From contig CAIKMJ010000052.1 in assembly GCA_903828455.1 (NCBI GenBank), positions 1-64,000 of the forward strand: a stretch of 64,000 bases of DNA, read 5' to 3'. Of the stretch, positions 25,416 to 32,123 are shown piece by piece; the first letter of the stretch is position 1, and each line of letters begins with the position of its first letter. This stretch comes from an uncultured Acidobacteriia bacterium. Its GTDB lineage: Bacteria; Acidobacteriota; Terriglobia; Bryobacterales; Bryobacteraceae. The position numbers and the translations under genes are program-made. The notes beneath the pieces were generated by a model, which saw only the letters and a list, made by a program, of their open reading frames with translations, did no database searches and was not told the DNA's origin.

Positions 25416-25613
25416 GGTGGCCGGCTAGCGGCCACTTGTCCCAAGAATCGGTGGCCGGCGTGCGGCCACTTGTCCCAAAAACCGGTGGCCGGCTAGCGGG
25501 CACTTGTCCCAAAAACCGGTGGCCGGCTAGCGGGCACTTGTCCCAAAAACCGGTGGCCGGCGTGCGGCCACTTGTGCCAACAATCGGTGGCCAGGGCCAC
25601 CGGTCGCCAAACC
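25416..25613. repeat. five 34-nt direct repeats with internal inverted repeats, plus a partial sixth
   Basis: Each unit begins GGTGGCCGGC and contains the palindrome GTGGCCG-N5-CGGCCAC (GTGGCCC-type in two), then CTTGTCCCAAAAACC. Units are contiguous, with no spacers. Units start at 25416, 25450, 25484, 25518 and 25552; units 3 and 4 are identical. A partial copy forms the hairpin GGTGGCC-AG-GGCCACC near 25586. The array lies between the convergent PHP and rpmB genes, where it could serve as a bidirectional terminator or transcript-end structure. Confidence 0.95.
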
Positions 25614-25621
25614 GGAGGGAC

Positions 25622-25813
25622 TTACGCTGCTTTCTGGATTTTGCCGTTGCGGATGCAGGACGTGCAGACGCGAACCCGCTTGCCAACGCCGTTGAGCAGG
25701 GCGCGGACCGTCTGCAGATTTACGTTCCAGCGGCGGTTGGTCACGTTATGCGCGTGGCTGACCTTATGTCCAAACTGCGGACCTTTGCCGCAAACTTCAC
25801 AAACTCTTGCCAT
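25622..25813 (-). CDS. rpmB: ribosomal protein L28
   Basis: 63 residues, full length. [20 protein letters not shown] and the C-terminal [14 protein letters not shown] provide the CxxC pairs of the zinc-binding form of L28. [16 protein letters not shown] is the rRNA-binding core. AGGAG lies 8-12 nt before the ATG. A sigma-70-type promoter is proposed at 25876-25905. Confidence 0.95.
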   Translation of the reverse strand: MARVCEVCGKGPQFGHKVSHAHNVTNRRWNVNLQTVRALLNGVGKRVRVCTSCIRNGKIQKAA

Positions 25814-25875
25814 TGTCGGGAGACTCCTGAGATATTCCTGAGCGAACCGGTGCGAGCACCGTGCCGCAACTATCT

Positions 25876-25905
25876 ATAGTAGCAAAATCAGATCGTTAGA
25901 CGCAA
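25876..25905 (-). promoter_or_regulatory. candidate promoter of rpmB
   Basis: On the minus strand TTGCGT and TACTAT are separated by 18 nt, with a locally AT-rich spacer, about 60 nt before the rpmB start. Confidence 0.45.
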
Positions 25906-25940
25906 AACCTCTGTGCGCGGTGTGGCGCGGGCGGCTCGCG

Positions 25941-26014
25941 GGGTTACTGCGCCGGGGTTACTGCGCCGGGCTTGCTGAGCCGGGCTTACTGAGCCGGGCT
26001 TACTGAGCCGGGGG
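25941..26014. repeat. five copies of a 15-nt tandem repeat at a gene end
   Basis: Unit GCCGGGCTTACTGAG and variants. The TAA stop of the DUF3106 gene (26000-26002) is inside the array. Confidence 0.9.
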
Positions 26015-26551
26015 GAGAAGGGCAGTGAGATTGCCCATAATCTGCTGTTCTTCCGGCGAATAACGCGAGCGGATGCTGCTGCCGTTGAGGCGCGCCTGGC
26101 GGGCTTCGGGCGGATACAAAGACAGCGCGGCGATTTCGCGGCGCACCTGAATTCGGCGCTCCATGGGCAGGGAGTTCAGTTGCTGCAGGGATTGGCGGAC
26201 TTCCTTTTGGCGCTCGGGCGGCAGCGAGCGCAGGCGCTGCAGCCACGGCGCTACCTTCGCTGCCGATTCGGGCGGCATCTTCTGGAATTCATCGAGTTTG
26301 CGCTGCAGCAACTGGCGGCGCTGCGGAGTGAGATTGGCCAGATACTGGTCGCGCTGCTCGGGCGTCATGGCGGCGAGCCGCTGCAGCGTTTGCTGGGCCA
26401 CCGGCTGCTGCACCTTCGCGGTGGCCGCGCTCACGGGAACCGCCAGGGGCCGAGCCACGAGCGGGCCGGCGGCCGCGGCGGGGCGCACGGCGGCAAGGGT
26501 GGCGAGCATCGCGAGGGCGAAATGAGCCGAAACCGGAGCAGGCGTCTTCAT
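26000..26551 (-). CDS. DUF3106-like secreted protein
   Basis: 183 residues with a signal peptide (MKTPAPVSAHFALAMLATLA, cleavage after AAAA). The mature part is a helical repeat rich in Arg, Gln and Leu (RLAAMTPEQRDQYLANLTPQ, then RRQLLQRKLDEFQKM, then SLPPERQKEVRQ), characteristic of DUF3106. The periplasmic location and Pro-x-x-Arg-Gln spacing suggest a metal- or stress-responsive helper. It is third in the sigma factor/anti-sigma operon and may belong to its regulon. The C-terminal PPAQ and the stop lie inside a repeat. Confidence 0.75.
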   Translation of the reverse strand: MKTPAPVSAHFALAMLATLAAVRPAAAAGPLVARPLAVPVSAATAKVQQPVAQQTLQRLAAMTPEQRDQYLANLTPQRRQLLQRKLDEFQKMPPESAAKVAPWLQRLRSLPPERQKEVRQSLQQLNSLPMERRIQVRREIAALSLYPPEARQARLNGSSIRSRYSPEEQQIMGNLTALLPPAQ

Positions 26552-26558
26552 GCCGGAA

Positions 26559-27074
26559 TTACATCTGCCCCCTGGCGCCGGCGGCAGCGCCGGGCGATTC
26601 GAACTGGTAGAGCAACTGAATATCGTCGAGCGTTTCTTCCACCTGATCGGCTTCGGAGGCGGAAACGGCCACCACGGTATTCGGGCTTTCGACGCTGATA
26701 TTGGCCGCCACCGTCTGCCGGGCCGGGTGATCGAGCAGGAAGCCGGCGGCGATGGCCAGGGCAGCGAGGGCCAGCGGAGCGGCCGGCTTCCAGCTGCCGA
26801 GCCGCAGCGCCTGCAGTACTTTTTCGTGCCACGGCGCGGAGGCGGCGGCATCGATCTTCGCCCACAGATTGCGGTTGAAATGGCTGCTGACCGGCGCCGG
26901 TTCCCAGGCGTCGAGCGCGCTCCAGACGGCGGCCTGATCGTTGCGAAATGCCGCGCAGGCGGCGCAGGAAGCCATGTGAAGCTCCAGCTGTTTCACCGAC
27001 GCCTCATGGAGGCGATTGGCGGTGTAGTCCAGCAGGAGATCGCGCGTCTCTTCCGACTGTAACGGACAATTCAT
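26559..27074 (-). CDS. anti-sigma factor with zinc-binding N-terminus
   Basis: 171 residues. LHEASVKQLELHMASCAACA carries the H-x3-C-x2-C motif of zinc-binding anti-sigma factors. One membrane helix lies near 95-115 (AAPLALAALAIAAGFLL), and an extracytoplasmic tail ends ESPGAAAGARGQM. It is expected to hold the upstream sigma factor inactive at the membrane. Its ATG overlaps the sigma TGA (ATGA at 27071-27074), so translation is coupled. Confidence 0.8.
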   Translation of the reverse strand: MNCPLQSEETRDLLLDYTANRLHEASVKQLELHMASCAACAAFRNDQAAVWSALDAWEPAPVSSHFNRNLWAKIDAAASAPWHEKVLQALRLGSWKPAAPLALAALAIAAGFLLDHPARQTVAANISVESPNTVVAVSASEADQVEETLDDIQLLYQFESPGAAAGARGQM

Positions 27075-27775
27075 AACGTGGCTCCTTTCATTATCTTCTC
27101 CCTCGCCATCTTCTCCCTCGCCATCTTCTCCCTCGCCATCTGCTCCCTCGCCGCGTGATCCCGTCCCGCGTGGCCCGATTCCATGTGGGCGAGCCGCGCC
27201 CGCAGCGTCTCGTAGGCGCGGAATAACAGGCTTTTTACGGCCGATTCCGAACAGCCCAGCGTGAGCGCGATCTGCGAGTACTCCATCTCCTCGTACTTGT
27301 GCATCAGGACGGCGGCCCGCTGTTTATCGGGTAACAGCGCGATGGCGGCCCGGATTTCCTGCATGCGGACTTCCCGAAGCATCTGCTGTTCGGTCGACAT
27401 GGTCCGGTCGGCGACTTCGCGGGGGCGGTTTTCGCCGTCACCGTCATCGTCCAGGCGGACGTGCCCGCGTTCCTTCTTCCGGTCGCGCAGCCAGTTGAGC
27501 GTCACGTGGGTGGCGATGCGGAACAGCCACGTGGTGAAGCGCGCGGTGGGCTCGTAGGTGCCGCGCGAACGGTAAACCCGCAGGAAGACTTCCTGGGCGA
27601 GTTCTTCGGAAATGGCCGGGTTCTGCGTCATACGATCCACAAAGTGAACCACCGGGTTCCGATGCTTCTCCAGCAGGGCGCGGAAGCTGTCCTCATCGCC
27701 ATCCCTCACCTGGAGCATGAGTTCGGCGTCCGGATCGGCTGGTTGCAGCCGGTCCGCCAGCGTTCCGGGGGTCAT
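27071..27775 (-). CDS. ECF-type RNA polymerase sigma factor
   Basis: About 234 residues. Region 2 is visible in VVHFVDRMTQNPAISEELAQ and EVFLRVYRSRGTYEP, with FTTWLFRIATHVTLNWLRDR. Region 4 is in LPDKQRAAVLMHKYEEMEYS followed by QIALTLGCSESAVKSLLFRA. The N-terminus is uncertain. ATG at 27775 (MTPGTLADRLQPAD) is preferred because the upstream in-frame stretch to 27883 is a 15-nt repeat encoding ATGREATGCGA. The C-terminal tail is also a repeat (AREQMAREKMAREK). It is cotranscribed with its anti-sigma factor and the DUF3106 gene. Confidence 0.85.
   Translation of the reverse strand: MTPGTLADRLQPADPDAELMLQVRDGDEDSFRALLEKHRNPVVHFVDRMTQNPAISEELAQEVFLRVYRSRGTYEPTARFTTWLFRIATHVTLNWLRDRKKERGHVRLDDDGDGENRPREVADRTMSTEQQMLREVRMQEIRAAIALLPDKQRAAVLMHKYEEMEYSQIALTLGCSESAVKSLLFRAYETLRARLAHMESGHAGRDHAAREQMAREKMAREKMAREKIMKGATL
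27091..27151. repeat. 15-nt in-frame repeat at the sigma factor C-terminus
   Basis: Four to five copies of CATCTTCTCCCTCGC encode the repeated MAREK at the end of the sigma factor. Confidence 0.9.
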
Positions 27776-27780
27776 GCCTA

Positions 27781-27825
27781 TCGCCCCGCATCCGGTCGCC
27801 TCGCGTCCGGTCGCCCCGCATCCGG
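27781..27825. repeat. three copies of a 15-nt repeat before the sigma start
   Basis: CGCCCCGCATCCGGT and two variants lie just upstream of the proposed ATG at 27775; the promoter or leader is probably affected. Confidence 0.85.
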
Positions 27826-27898
27826 CGCTCACAATCGTGTTAACCCTTTGCCGCATGAGAAGTTCCGGGGCGCGCGCGGGCAAATTGTAATTTGCCGT

Positions 27899-28903
27899 TT
27901 ACGTTCGTTCCGCCTCGTTCCGTAGAGATCGTGACATAAGTCGGCGGATTGCCTCAGCGGGGGGCGTGCCTTTGGCCAGAACATTGTGCATTTCAGTACA
28001 TATTGGCAGGTCGACGCCGTGCTTTGCGGCGAGTTCCAGGGCGACGGAGGTGGTGCCGACGCCTTCGGCGACCATGGGAGTGGAGCCGGTGATTTCGCTG
28101 AGGCCGAGTCCGGCGGCCAGTTTGAGGCCGACCTGGCGGTTGCGGCTGAGTTCGCCGGTGCAGGTGAGGACGAGGTCGCCCATGCCGGCGAGCCCGGCCA
28201 TGGTTTCCGGACGGCCGCCGAGGGCGACGGCAAGGCGCGTGAGTTCGGCGAGGCCGCGGGTGATCAGGGCGGCGAGGGCGTTGTGGCCGAGGGCGAGGCC
28301 GTCGCTGATGCCGGCACCGATGGCCATCACGTTTTTGAGGGCTCCGCCGATTTCGACGCCGGCCACGTCCGAGCTGGTGTAGACGCGAAAGGTGGGGCCG
28401 GAGAAGAGCGTCTGGATGGCGAGCGCCGCCGGAGAAGAAGCGGAAGCGAGGACGACGGCCGTGGGCTTGCCGGCCGCGACCTCTTTGGCGAAGGTGGGTC
28501 CGGAAAGCGCCAGGATGGGGCGGGCGTCGCCGAGGACGGCGGCCAGCACCTCCGACATGCGGAGCAGGGTGGCGCGTTCGAGGCCCTTGGTGGCGCTGAC
28601 GACGGGTGTTGCGGGCGTCAGGAGCGGGGCCATCTGCGAGGCCACGTGGCGCAGGATGTGGGAAGGCACGGCGGTGAGGACAACGTCGGCGGATTCGAGG
28701 GCGGCGCCGAGGGAGGTTTCGATGCGGACGTTGGGCGGCAGCACGGCCGCCGGCAGAAACACGTCATTGACGCGCGTGGTGGCGATGCGGGCCGCGAGGT
28801 CGGCTTCGTAGACCCACAGGCGCACGGTTTCAAAGCGTGGCGCGAGGACGCAGGCGAGGGCCGTGCCCCAGCTGCCGGCGCCGATGATGGAAAGGTTGGT
28901 CAG
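27899..28903 (-). CDS. gpsA: NAD(P)-dependent glycerol-3-phosphate dehydrogenase, CTG start
   Basis: 334 residues. The full N-terminus, including the dinucleotide motif IIGAGSWGTALACVLA, is read only if translation starts at CTG (28901-28903); the first ATG/GTG/TTG start in frame would cut this motif away. GGAGGGAGA lies about 7 nt upstream, and the CTG overlaps the plsY stop in CTGA, the analogue of an ATGA coupling. Other marks: GPTFAKEVAAGKPT, the catalytic Lys in GALKNVMAIGAGISDG, and AGMGDLVLTCTG. It makes sn-glycerol-3-phosphate for phospholipids, feeding PlsY. Confidence 0.9.
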   Translation of the reverse strand: MTNLSIIGAGSWGTALACVLAPRFETVRLWVYEADLAARIATTRVNDVFLPAAVLPPNVRIETSLGAALESADVVLTAVPSHILRHVASQMAPLLTPATPVVSATKGLERATLLRMSEVLAAVLGDARPILALSGPTFAKEVAAGKPTAVVLASASSPAALAIQTLFSGPTFRVYTSSDVAGVEIGGALKNVMAIGAGISDGLALGHNALAALITRGLAELTRLAVALGGRPETMAGLAGMGDLVLTCTGELSRNRQVGLKLAAGLGLSEITGSTPMVAEGVGTTSVALELAAKHGVDLPICTEMHNVLAKGTPPAEAIRRLMSRSLRNEAERT

Positions 28904-29505
28904 GACTTCTCCCTCCGGAATCGGAAGATTCGTTCTTCACCCGCGCGGATGCGGGCGATGTTGCCGCGATGGCGTTCGACGATGAGCACGGCGGCCCCGA
29001 GCGCTGCCGCCAGCACCGGCCATTCGGGGTGCAGGATCATCCAGCAGGCCAGCGGAAACAGGCCGGCGGCGAGGATGGAGCCGAGCGAAAGGTAACGCGT
29101 CTTCGCCACCACTACGATGAAAATCAGCACCACGGCCAGCAGCGGCAGGGGAGCGAGATAAGCGAACGCCCCGAGGCAGGTGGCCACGGCCTTGCCGCCC
29201 TTGAAGCCGAGCCAGACCGGGAAGGCGTGGCCGAGCAGGACGATGAGGGCGGCGGCGCTCATCCATGCGATGCTGCCGCCGGTGAGGCGGTCGGCCAGCC
29301 AGACGGCGGCGACGCCCTTCAGTGCGTCGAGCAGAAGGGTGAGGACACCGGCGACCGGGCCGGCGCTGCGCAGCACGTTGGTGGCGCCGATGTTGCCCGA
29401 GCCTTCCTTGCGGACGTCCGACCCGACCATGGCCTTGGCGATCAACAGGCCGAACGGGATGCTGCCGAGGAAGTAGGCGAGCAGGGCGGCGAGGGCGCCG
29501 TTCAT
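28900..29505 (-). CDS. plsY: acyl-phosphate:glycerol-3-phosphate acyltransferase PlsY
   Basis: 201 residues, polytopic inner-membrane enzyme. Signature motifs: YFLGSIPFGLLIAK, EGSGNIGATNVLRSAG and GFKGGKAVATCLGA. It transfers acyl from acyl-phosphate to the glycerol-3-phosphate made by GpsA. It overlaps thpR upstream (ATGA at 29502-29505) and gpsA downstream, so thpR-plsY-gpsA is a translationally coupled operon. Confidence 0.95.
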   Translation of the reverse strand: MNGALAALLAYFLGSIPFGLLIAKAMVGSDVRKEGSGNIGATNVLRSAGPVAGVLTLLLDALKGVAAVWLADRLTGGSIAWMSAAALIVLLGHAFPVWLGFKGGKAVATCLGAFAYLAPLPLLAVVLIFIVVVAKTRYLSLGSILAAGLFPLACWMILHPEWPVLAAALGAAVLIVERHRGNIARIRAGEERIFRFRREKS

Positions 29506-30113
29506 GCGTTTGGCTCCGCGGCGGTTGGCTCCGGTGCGCCTGGCTCGGTGGCGGGGGGCGAAAGCGGAAAGGTCGCCAGCTTCGTGTAAACGGAATTCCG
29601 CGCGCCGGGCTGGCTTCGGTAGAGATGAAATTCGGTGGCGAGGAAATGGCCGAAATCGGAATTCGTCATGGTTGCGATTTTGTCACGTAGCTGGCTGGTA
29701 TTGTCGTCCGGGATGCGTGCGAGCGTCAAATGCGGCTGGTAGGCGCGTGGCTCGCGGGCGCAGCCGAGCGCGGACAGGGCGCGGTCGGTGGCGGCGGCGA
29801 GCGTGTGCAGGGCGGGCCCGGCGTGAACGGCGGCATGGAAAATGCGCGGCCGCCGCGGATCGGGCAGGAGGCCGAAGCCGCGGAGTTCGAGGGGAAACGC
29901 GCCGGGGCGGGGGATTCGCGCGAGCGCGCCGGTGAGTTCGTTGAGGCGGCTTTCGGGCCACTCGCCGATGAATTTGGTGGTGATGTGGAGGTTCTGCGGC
30001 GGCGACCATTTGAGGCGCGCAAGGGGCTGGAGTTCGGCTTGGATGTCGGCCAGCACTGCTTCCAGATTTTTGAGGACGGGCGGGGGAACGGCGAGCCCCG
30101 TGAATAAACGCAT
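29502..30113 (-). CDS. thpR: RNA 2',3'-cyclic phosphodiesterase (LigT/ThpR)
   Basis: 203 residues of the 2H phosphoesterase family. The start MRLFTGLAVPPPVLKNLE is typical, with the two HxTx motifs HITTKFIGEW and HLTLARIPD. It opens 2',3'-cyclic phosphates at RNA ends. The C-terminal tail is a Pro/Glu/Ala low-complexity stretch encoded by a degenerate 15-nt repeat just before the plsY start. Confidence 0.85.
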   Translation of the reverse strand: MRLFTGLAVPPPVLKNLEAVLADIQAELQPLARLKWSPPQNLHITTKFIGEWPESRLNELTGALARIPRPGAFPLELRGFGLLPDPRRPRIFHAAVHAGPALHTLAAATDRALSALGCAREPRAYQPHLTLARIPDDNTSQLRDKIATMTNSDFGHFLATEFHLYRSQPGARNSVYTKLATFPLSPPATEPGAPEPTAAEPNA

Positions 30114-30137
30114 CGCTTCAGATTATTCTTTCATGTA

Positions 30138-30935
30138 ATGGCTCGCGTGCGCGTGATTCACTGGAAGGCCGCAGAGGCGGGGCCGCTGCTGGAGGTGTGC
30201 CGGGGGGCGGGCCACGAGGTGGAGTTCGACAGCGAAGTGCCGTCGCCCGAGCTGATCCGCGGGATTCGGAAGAATCAGCCCGATGCGGTGGTGATCGATC
30301 TGACGCGCGCGCCCAGCCATGGCCGCGAGGCTGCGCTCGCTCTGCGTCGCACGAAGTATTCGCGGCACATTCCGATTGTGTTCGTGGGCGGCGAAGCGGA
30401 CAAGGTTGCGGGCGTGCGCGCGCTGCTGCCGGATGCGGCGTACACGACAAGGGGACGGCTGGCGGCAAAGCTGAAGTTGGTGTGCGGGCGGCCGGTGCGG
30501 AACGCGGTGGCTCCGCCAACGGTGGCCGAGCGCTACGGGCAGCGCACCAAAGCACAGAAGCTGGGGATTCGCGAAGGCAGTTCGGTGGCGGTGTTCGACG
30601 CGCCGCGAGACTATGCGGCCGTGCTGGGCGAGATGCCGGACGGCGTGGAACTGGTGGAGAATCCGGAGGAGACGCATCCGGTAACGCTGTGGTTCGTGCG
30701 CGATCCGGAAGAGTACCGGCAGGCGCTGCGGCGCATGCGGCGTCTGGCGGCGGCGACAAAGCTGTGGATCGTGTGGCCGAAGGGCGGCGCGGGCGGCCTG
30801 ACGCAGAACGTGGTGCGGGAACTGGCGAACGAGGTGGGTCTGGTGGATTACAAGATCTGCGCCGTTGGGGAACGCTGGAGCGGGATGGTGTTTGCGCTGC
30901 GAAAAGCGGCGGTTTCGGGAAGAGCGGCGAAGTGA
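30138..30935 (+). CDS. receiver-like domain fused to DUF3052-like domain
   Basis: 265 residues. The first 110 resemble a response-regulator receiver: VRVIHWKAAEAGPLLEVC, then DAVVIDLTRAPSHGREAALA with Asp at the phospho-acceptor place, and IPIVFVGG. The second half (KAQKLGIREGSSVAVFDAPR, then LWIVWPKGGAGGL) matches the DUF3052 domain. The combination is uncommon. It could read a signal or simply keep a degenerate receiver. Mpg overlaps its stop by 4 nt. Confidence 0.7.
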   Translation: MARVRVIHWKAAEAGPLLEVCRGAGHEVEFDSEVPSPELIRGIRKNQPDAVVIDLTRAPSHGREAALALRRTKYSRHIPIVFVGGEADKVAGVRALLPDAAYTTRGRLAAKLKLVCGRPVRNAVAPPTVAERYGQRTKAQKLGIREGSSVAVFDAPRDYAAVLGEMPDGVELVENPEETHPVTLWFVRDPEEYRQALRRMRRLAAATKLWIVWPKGGAGGLTQNVVRELANEVGLVDYKICAVGERWSGMVFALRKAAVSGRAAK

Positions 30936-31498
30936 TTCTGCCGCGCGCGTTCTATGCCCGGCCGACGGTTGAGGTGGCGCGCGGGCTGCTCGGCAAGTGG
31001 ATTGTTCACGGCGAGACGGCGGGGCGGATTGTGGAAGTGGAGGCGTACCTCGGGCAGGACGATGCGGCGGCGCATTCGGCGGCGGGGATGACGGCGCGAA
31101 CGCGCGTGATCTTCGGTCCGCCGGGCCATGCTTACGTGTACCTATCCTACGGGATGCATGAATGCCTGAACATTGTGGCGGAAGCGGAGGGCGTGGCGGG
31201 CTGTGTGCTGATTCGCGCGCTGGAGCCGGTTGCGGGAGTGGCGGAGATGCGCGAGCGGCGACCGGCTGCGAAGTCGGACCGCGAACTGGCCAGCGGCCCG
31301 GGCAGGCTCACGCGCGCGCTCGGCATCACGCGGGCTCATTACGGCGCGGATCTGACGCAGGGAGTGCTGACGGTACGAGAGCCGCCGCGGCCGGACGCGT
31401 TTGCGATCGACGTCTCGCGGCGGATCGGCATCAGCAAGGCAGCCGAACTGCCGCTGCGCTTTACGATTCGGGGCAGCAGGTTCATCAGTCGCGGGTAG
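30932..31498 (+). CDS. mpg: 3-methyladenine DNA glycosylase (AAG/MPG family)
   Basis: 188 residues starting at GTG 30932, overlapping the previous stop (GTGA). Family marks: RAFYARPTVEVARGLLGKW, the catalytic Glu in GRIVEVEAYLGQDDAA, the conserved AYVYLSYGMHECLNIV, VLIRALEP, and SGPGRLTRALGI. It excises alkylated purines such as 3-methyladenine and hypoxanthine in base-excision repair. Confidence 0.9.
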   Translation: MILPRAFYARPTVEVARGLLGKWIVHGETAGRIVEVEAYLGQDDAAAHSAAGMTARTRVIFGPPGHAYVYLSYGMHECLNIVAEAEGVAGCVLIRALEPVAGVAEMRERRPAAKSDRELASGPGRLTRALGITRAHYGADLTQGVLTVREPPRPDAFAIDVSRRIGISKAAELPLRFTIRGSRFISRG

Positions 31499-31507
31499 GG
31501 GTGGGGG

Positions 31508-32107
31508 ATGATGCAAGCATGGCAGGCGATAAAGATGGCAGGCGAACTGTGGCTCATCCGGCATGGCGAGACGGCGTGGAGCCTTTCCGGGCAGCACACC
31601 GGCCGCACCGACATTGCGCTGACTGCCGCGGGTGCGCAGCAGGCCGCGGCGCTGGGGCAGCGGCTGGCCGCGGGCAAATTCGCGCTGGTGCTGAGCAGCC
31701 CGCTGAGGCGCGCGCGGCGCACCTGCGAGCTGGTGGGCCTGGGCGGGGCGATGCAGATTGAGCCGAACCTCGCTGAGTGGGACTACGGCGACTATGAAGG
31801 CCGCACGTCCGCTGAAATTCAGCAGGATCGGCCGGGCTGGACGATCTTTGCCGATGGCGTGCCGGGCGGCGAATCCCTTGCGCAGGTGGCGGGGCGCGCG
31901 GAAGCTGTGATTGCGCGCGCGGTTGAGGCGAGTGCGGGAGGCGATGTGGCGCTGTTCGGCCACGGCCACATCCTGCGGGTTCTCGCGGCCTGCTGGCTGG
32001 GGCTGCCGGCGCGGGATGGGCGCTGCTTCGCGCTGGCGCCGGCGGCGGTTTCGACGCTGGGCTACGAACACAGCGAACGCGTGATGACGCGCTGGAATCT
32101 GAGTTAA
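31508..32107 (+). CDS. histidine phosphatase family protein
   Basis: 199 residues. The phosphate pocket begins LWLIRHGETAW (RHG). Further marks are SSPLRRARRTCEL, AEWDYGDYEG and the second His in FGHGHILRVLA. Matches phosphoglycerate-mutase-like phosphatases; substrate unknown. Two start positions are possible: ATG 31508, after a G-rich run, and ATG 31535 (MAGELWLIRHGE). The 27 nt between hold two near-copies of a 16-nt unit containing ATGGCAGGCGA, so the upstream start may be a product of duplication. Confidence 0.8.
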   Translation: MMQAWQAIKMAGELWLIRHGETAWSLSGQHTGRTDIALTAAGAQQAAALGQRLAAGKFALVLSSPLRRARRTCELVGLGGAMQIEPNLAEWDYGDYEGRTSAEIQQDRPGWTIFADGVPGGESLAQVAGRAEAVIARAVEASAGGDVALFGHGHILRVLAACWLGLPARDGRCFALAPAAVSTLGYEHSERVMTRWNLS

Positions 32108-32123
32108 TTACGTCACCGCTGAA

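Noticed and set aside
25416-25613. CRISPR-like array of ~34-nt repeats
   Set aside because: Units are directly adjacent with no spacers, and no cas gene is near.
24607-25686. 359-codon minus-strand frame opposite the PHP gene and repeats
   Set aside because: Antisense shadow of a well-supported gene plus repeat sequence.
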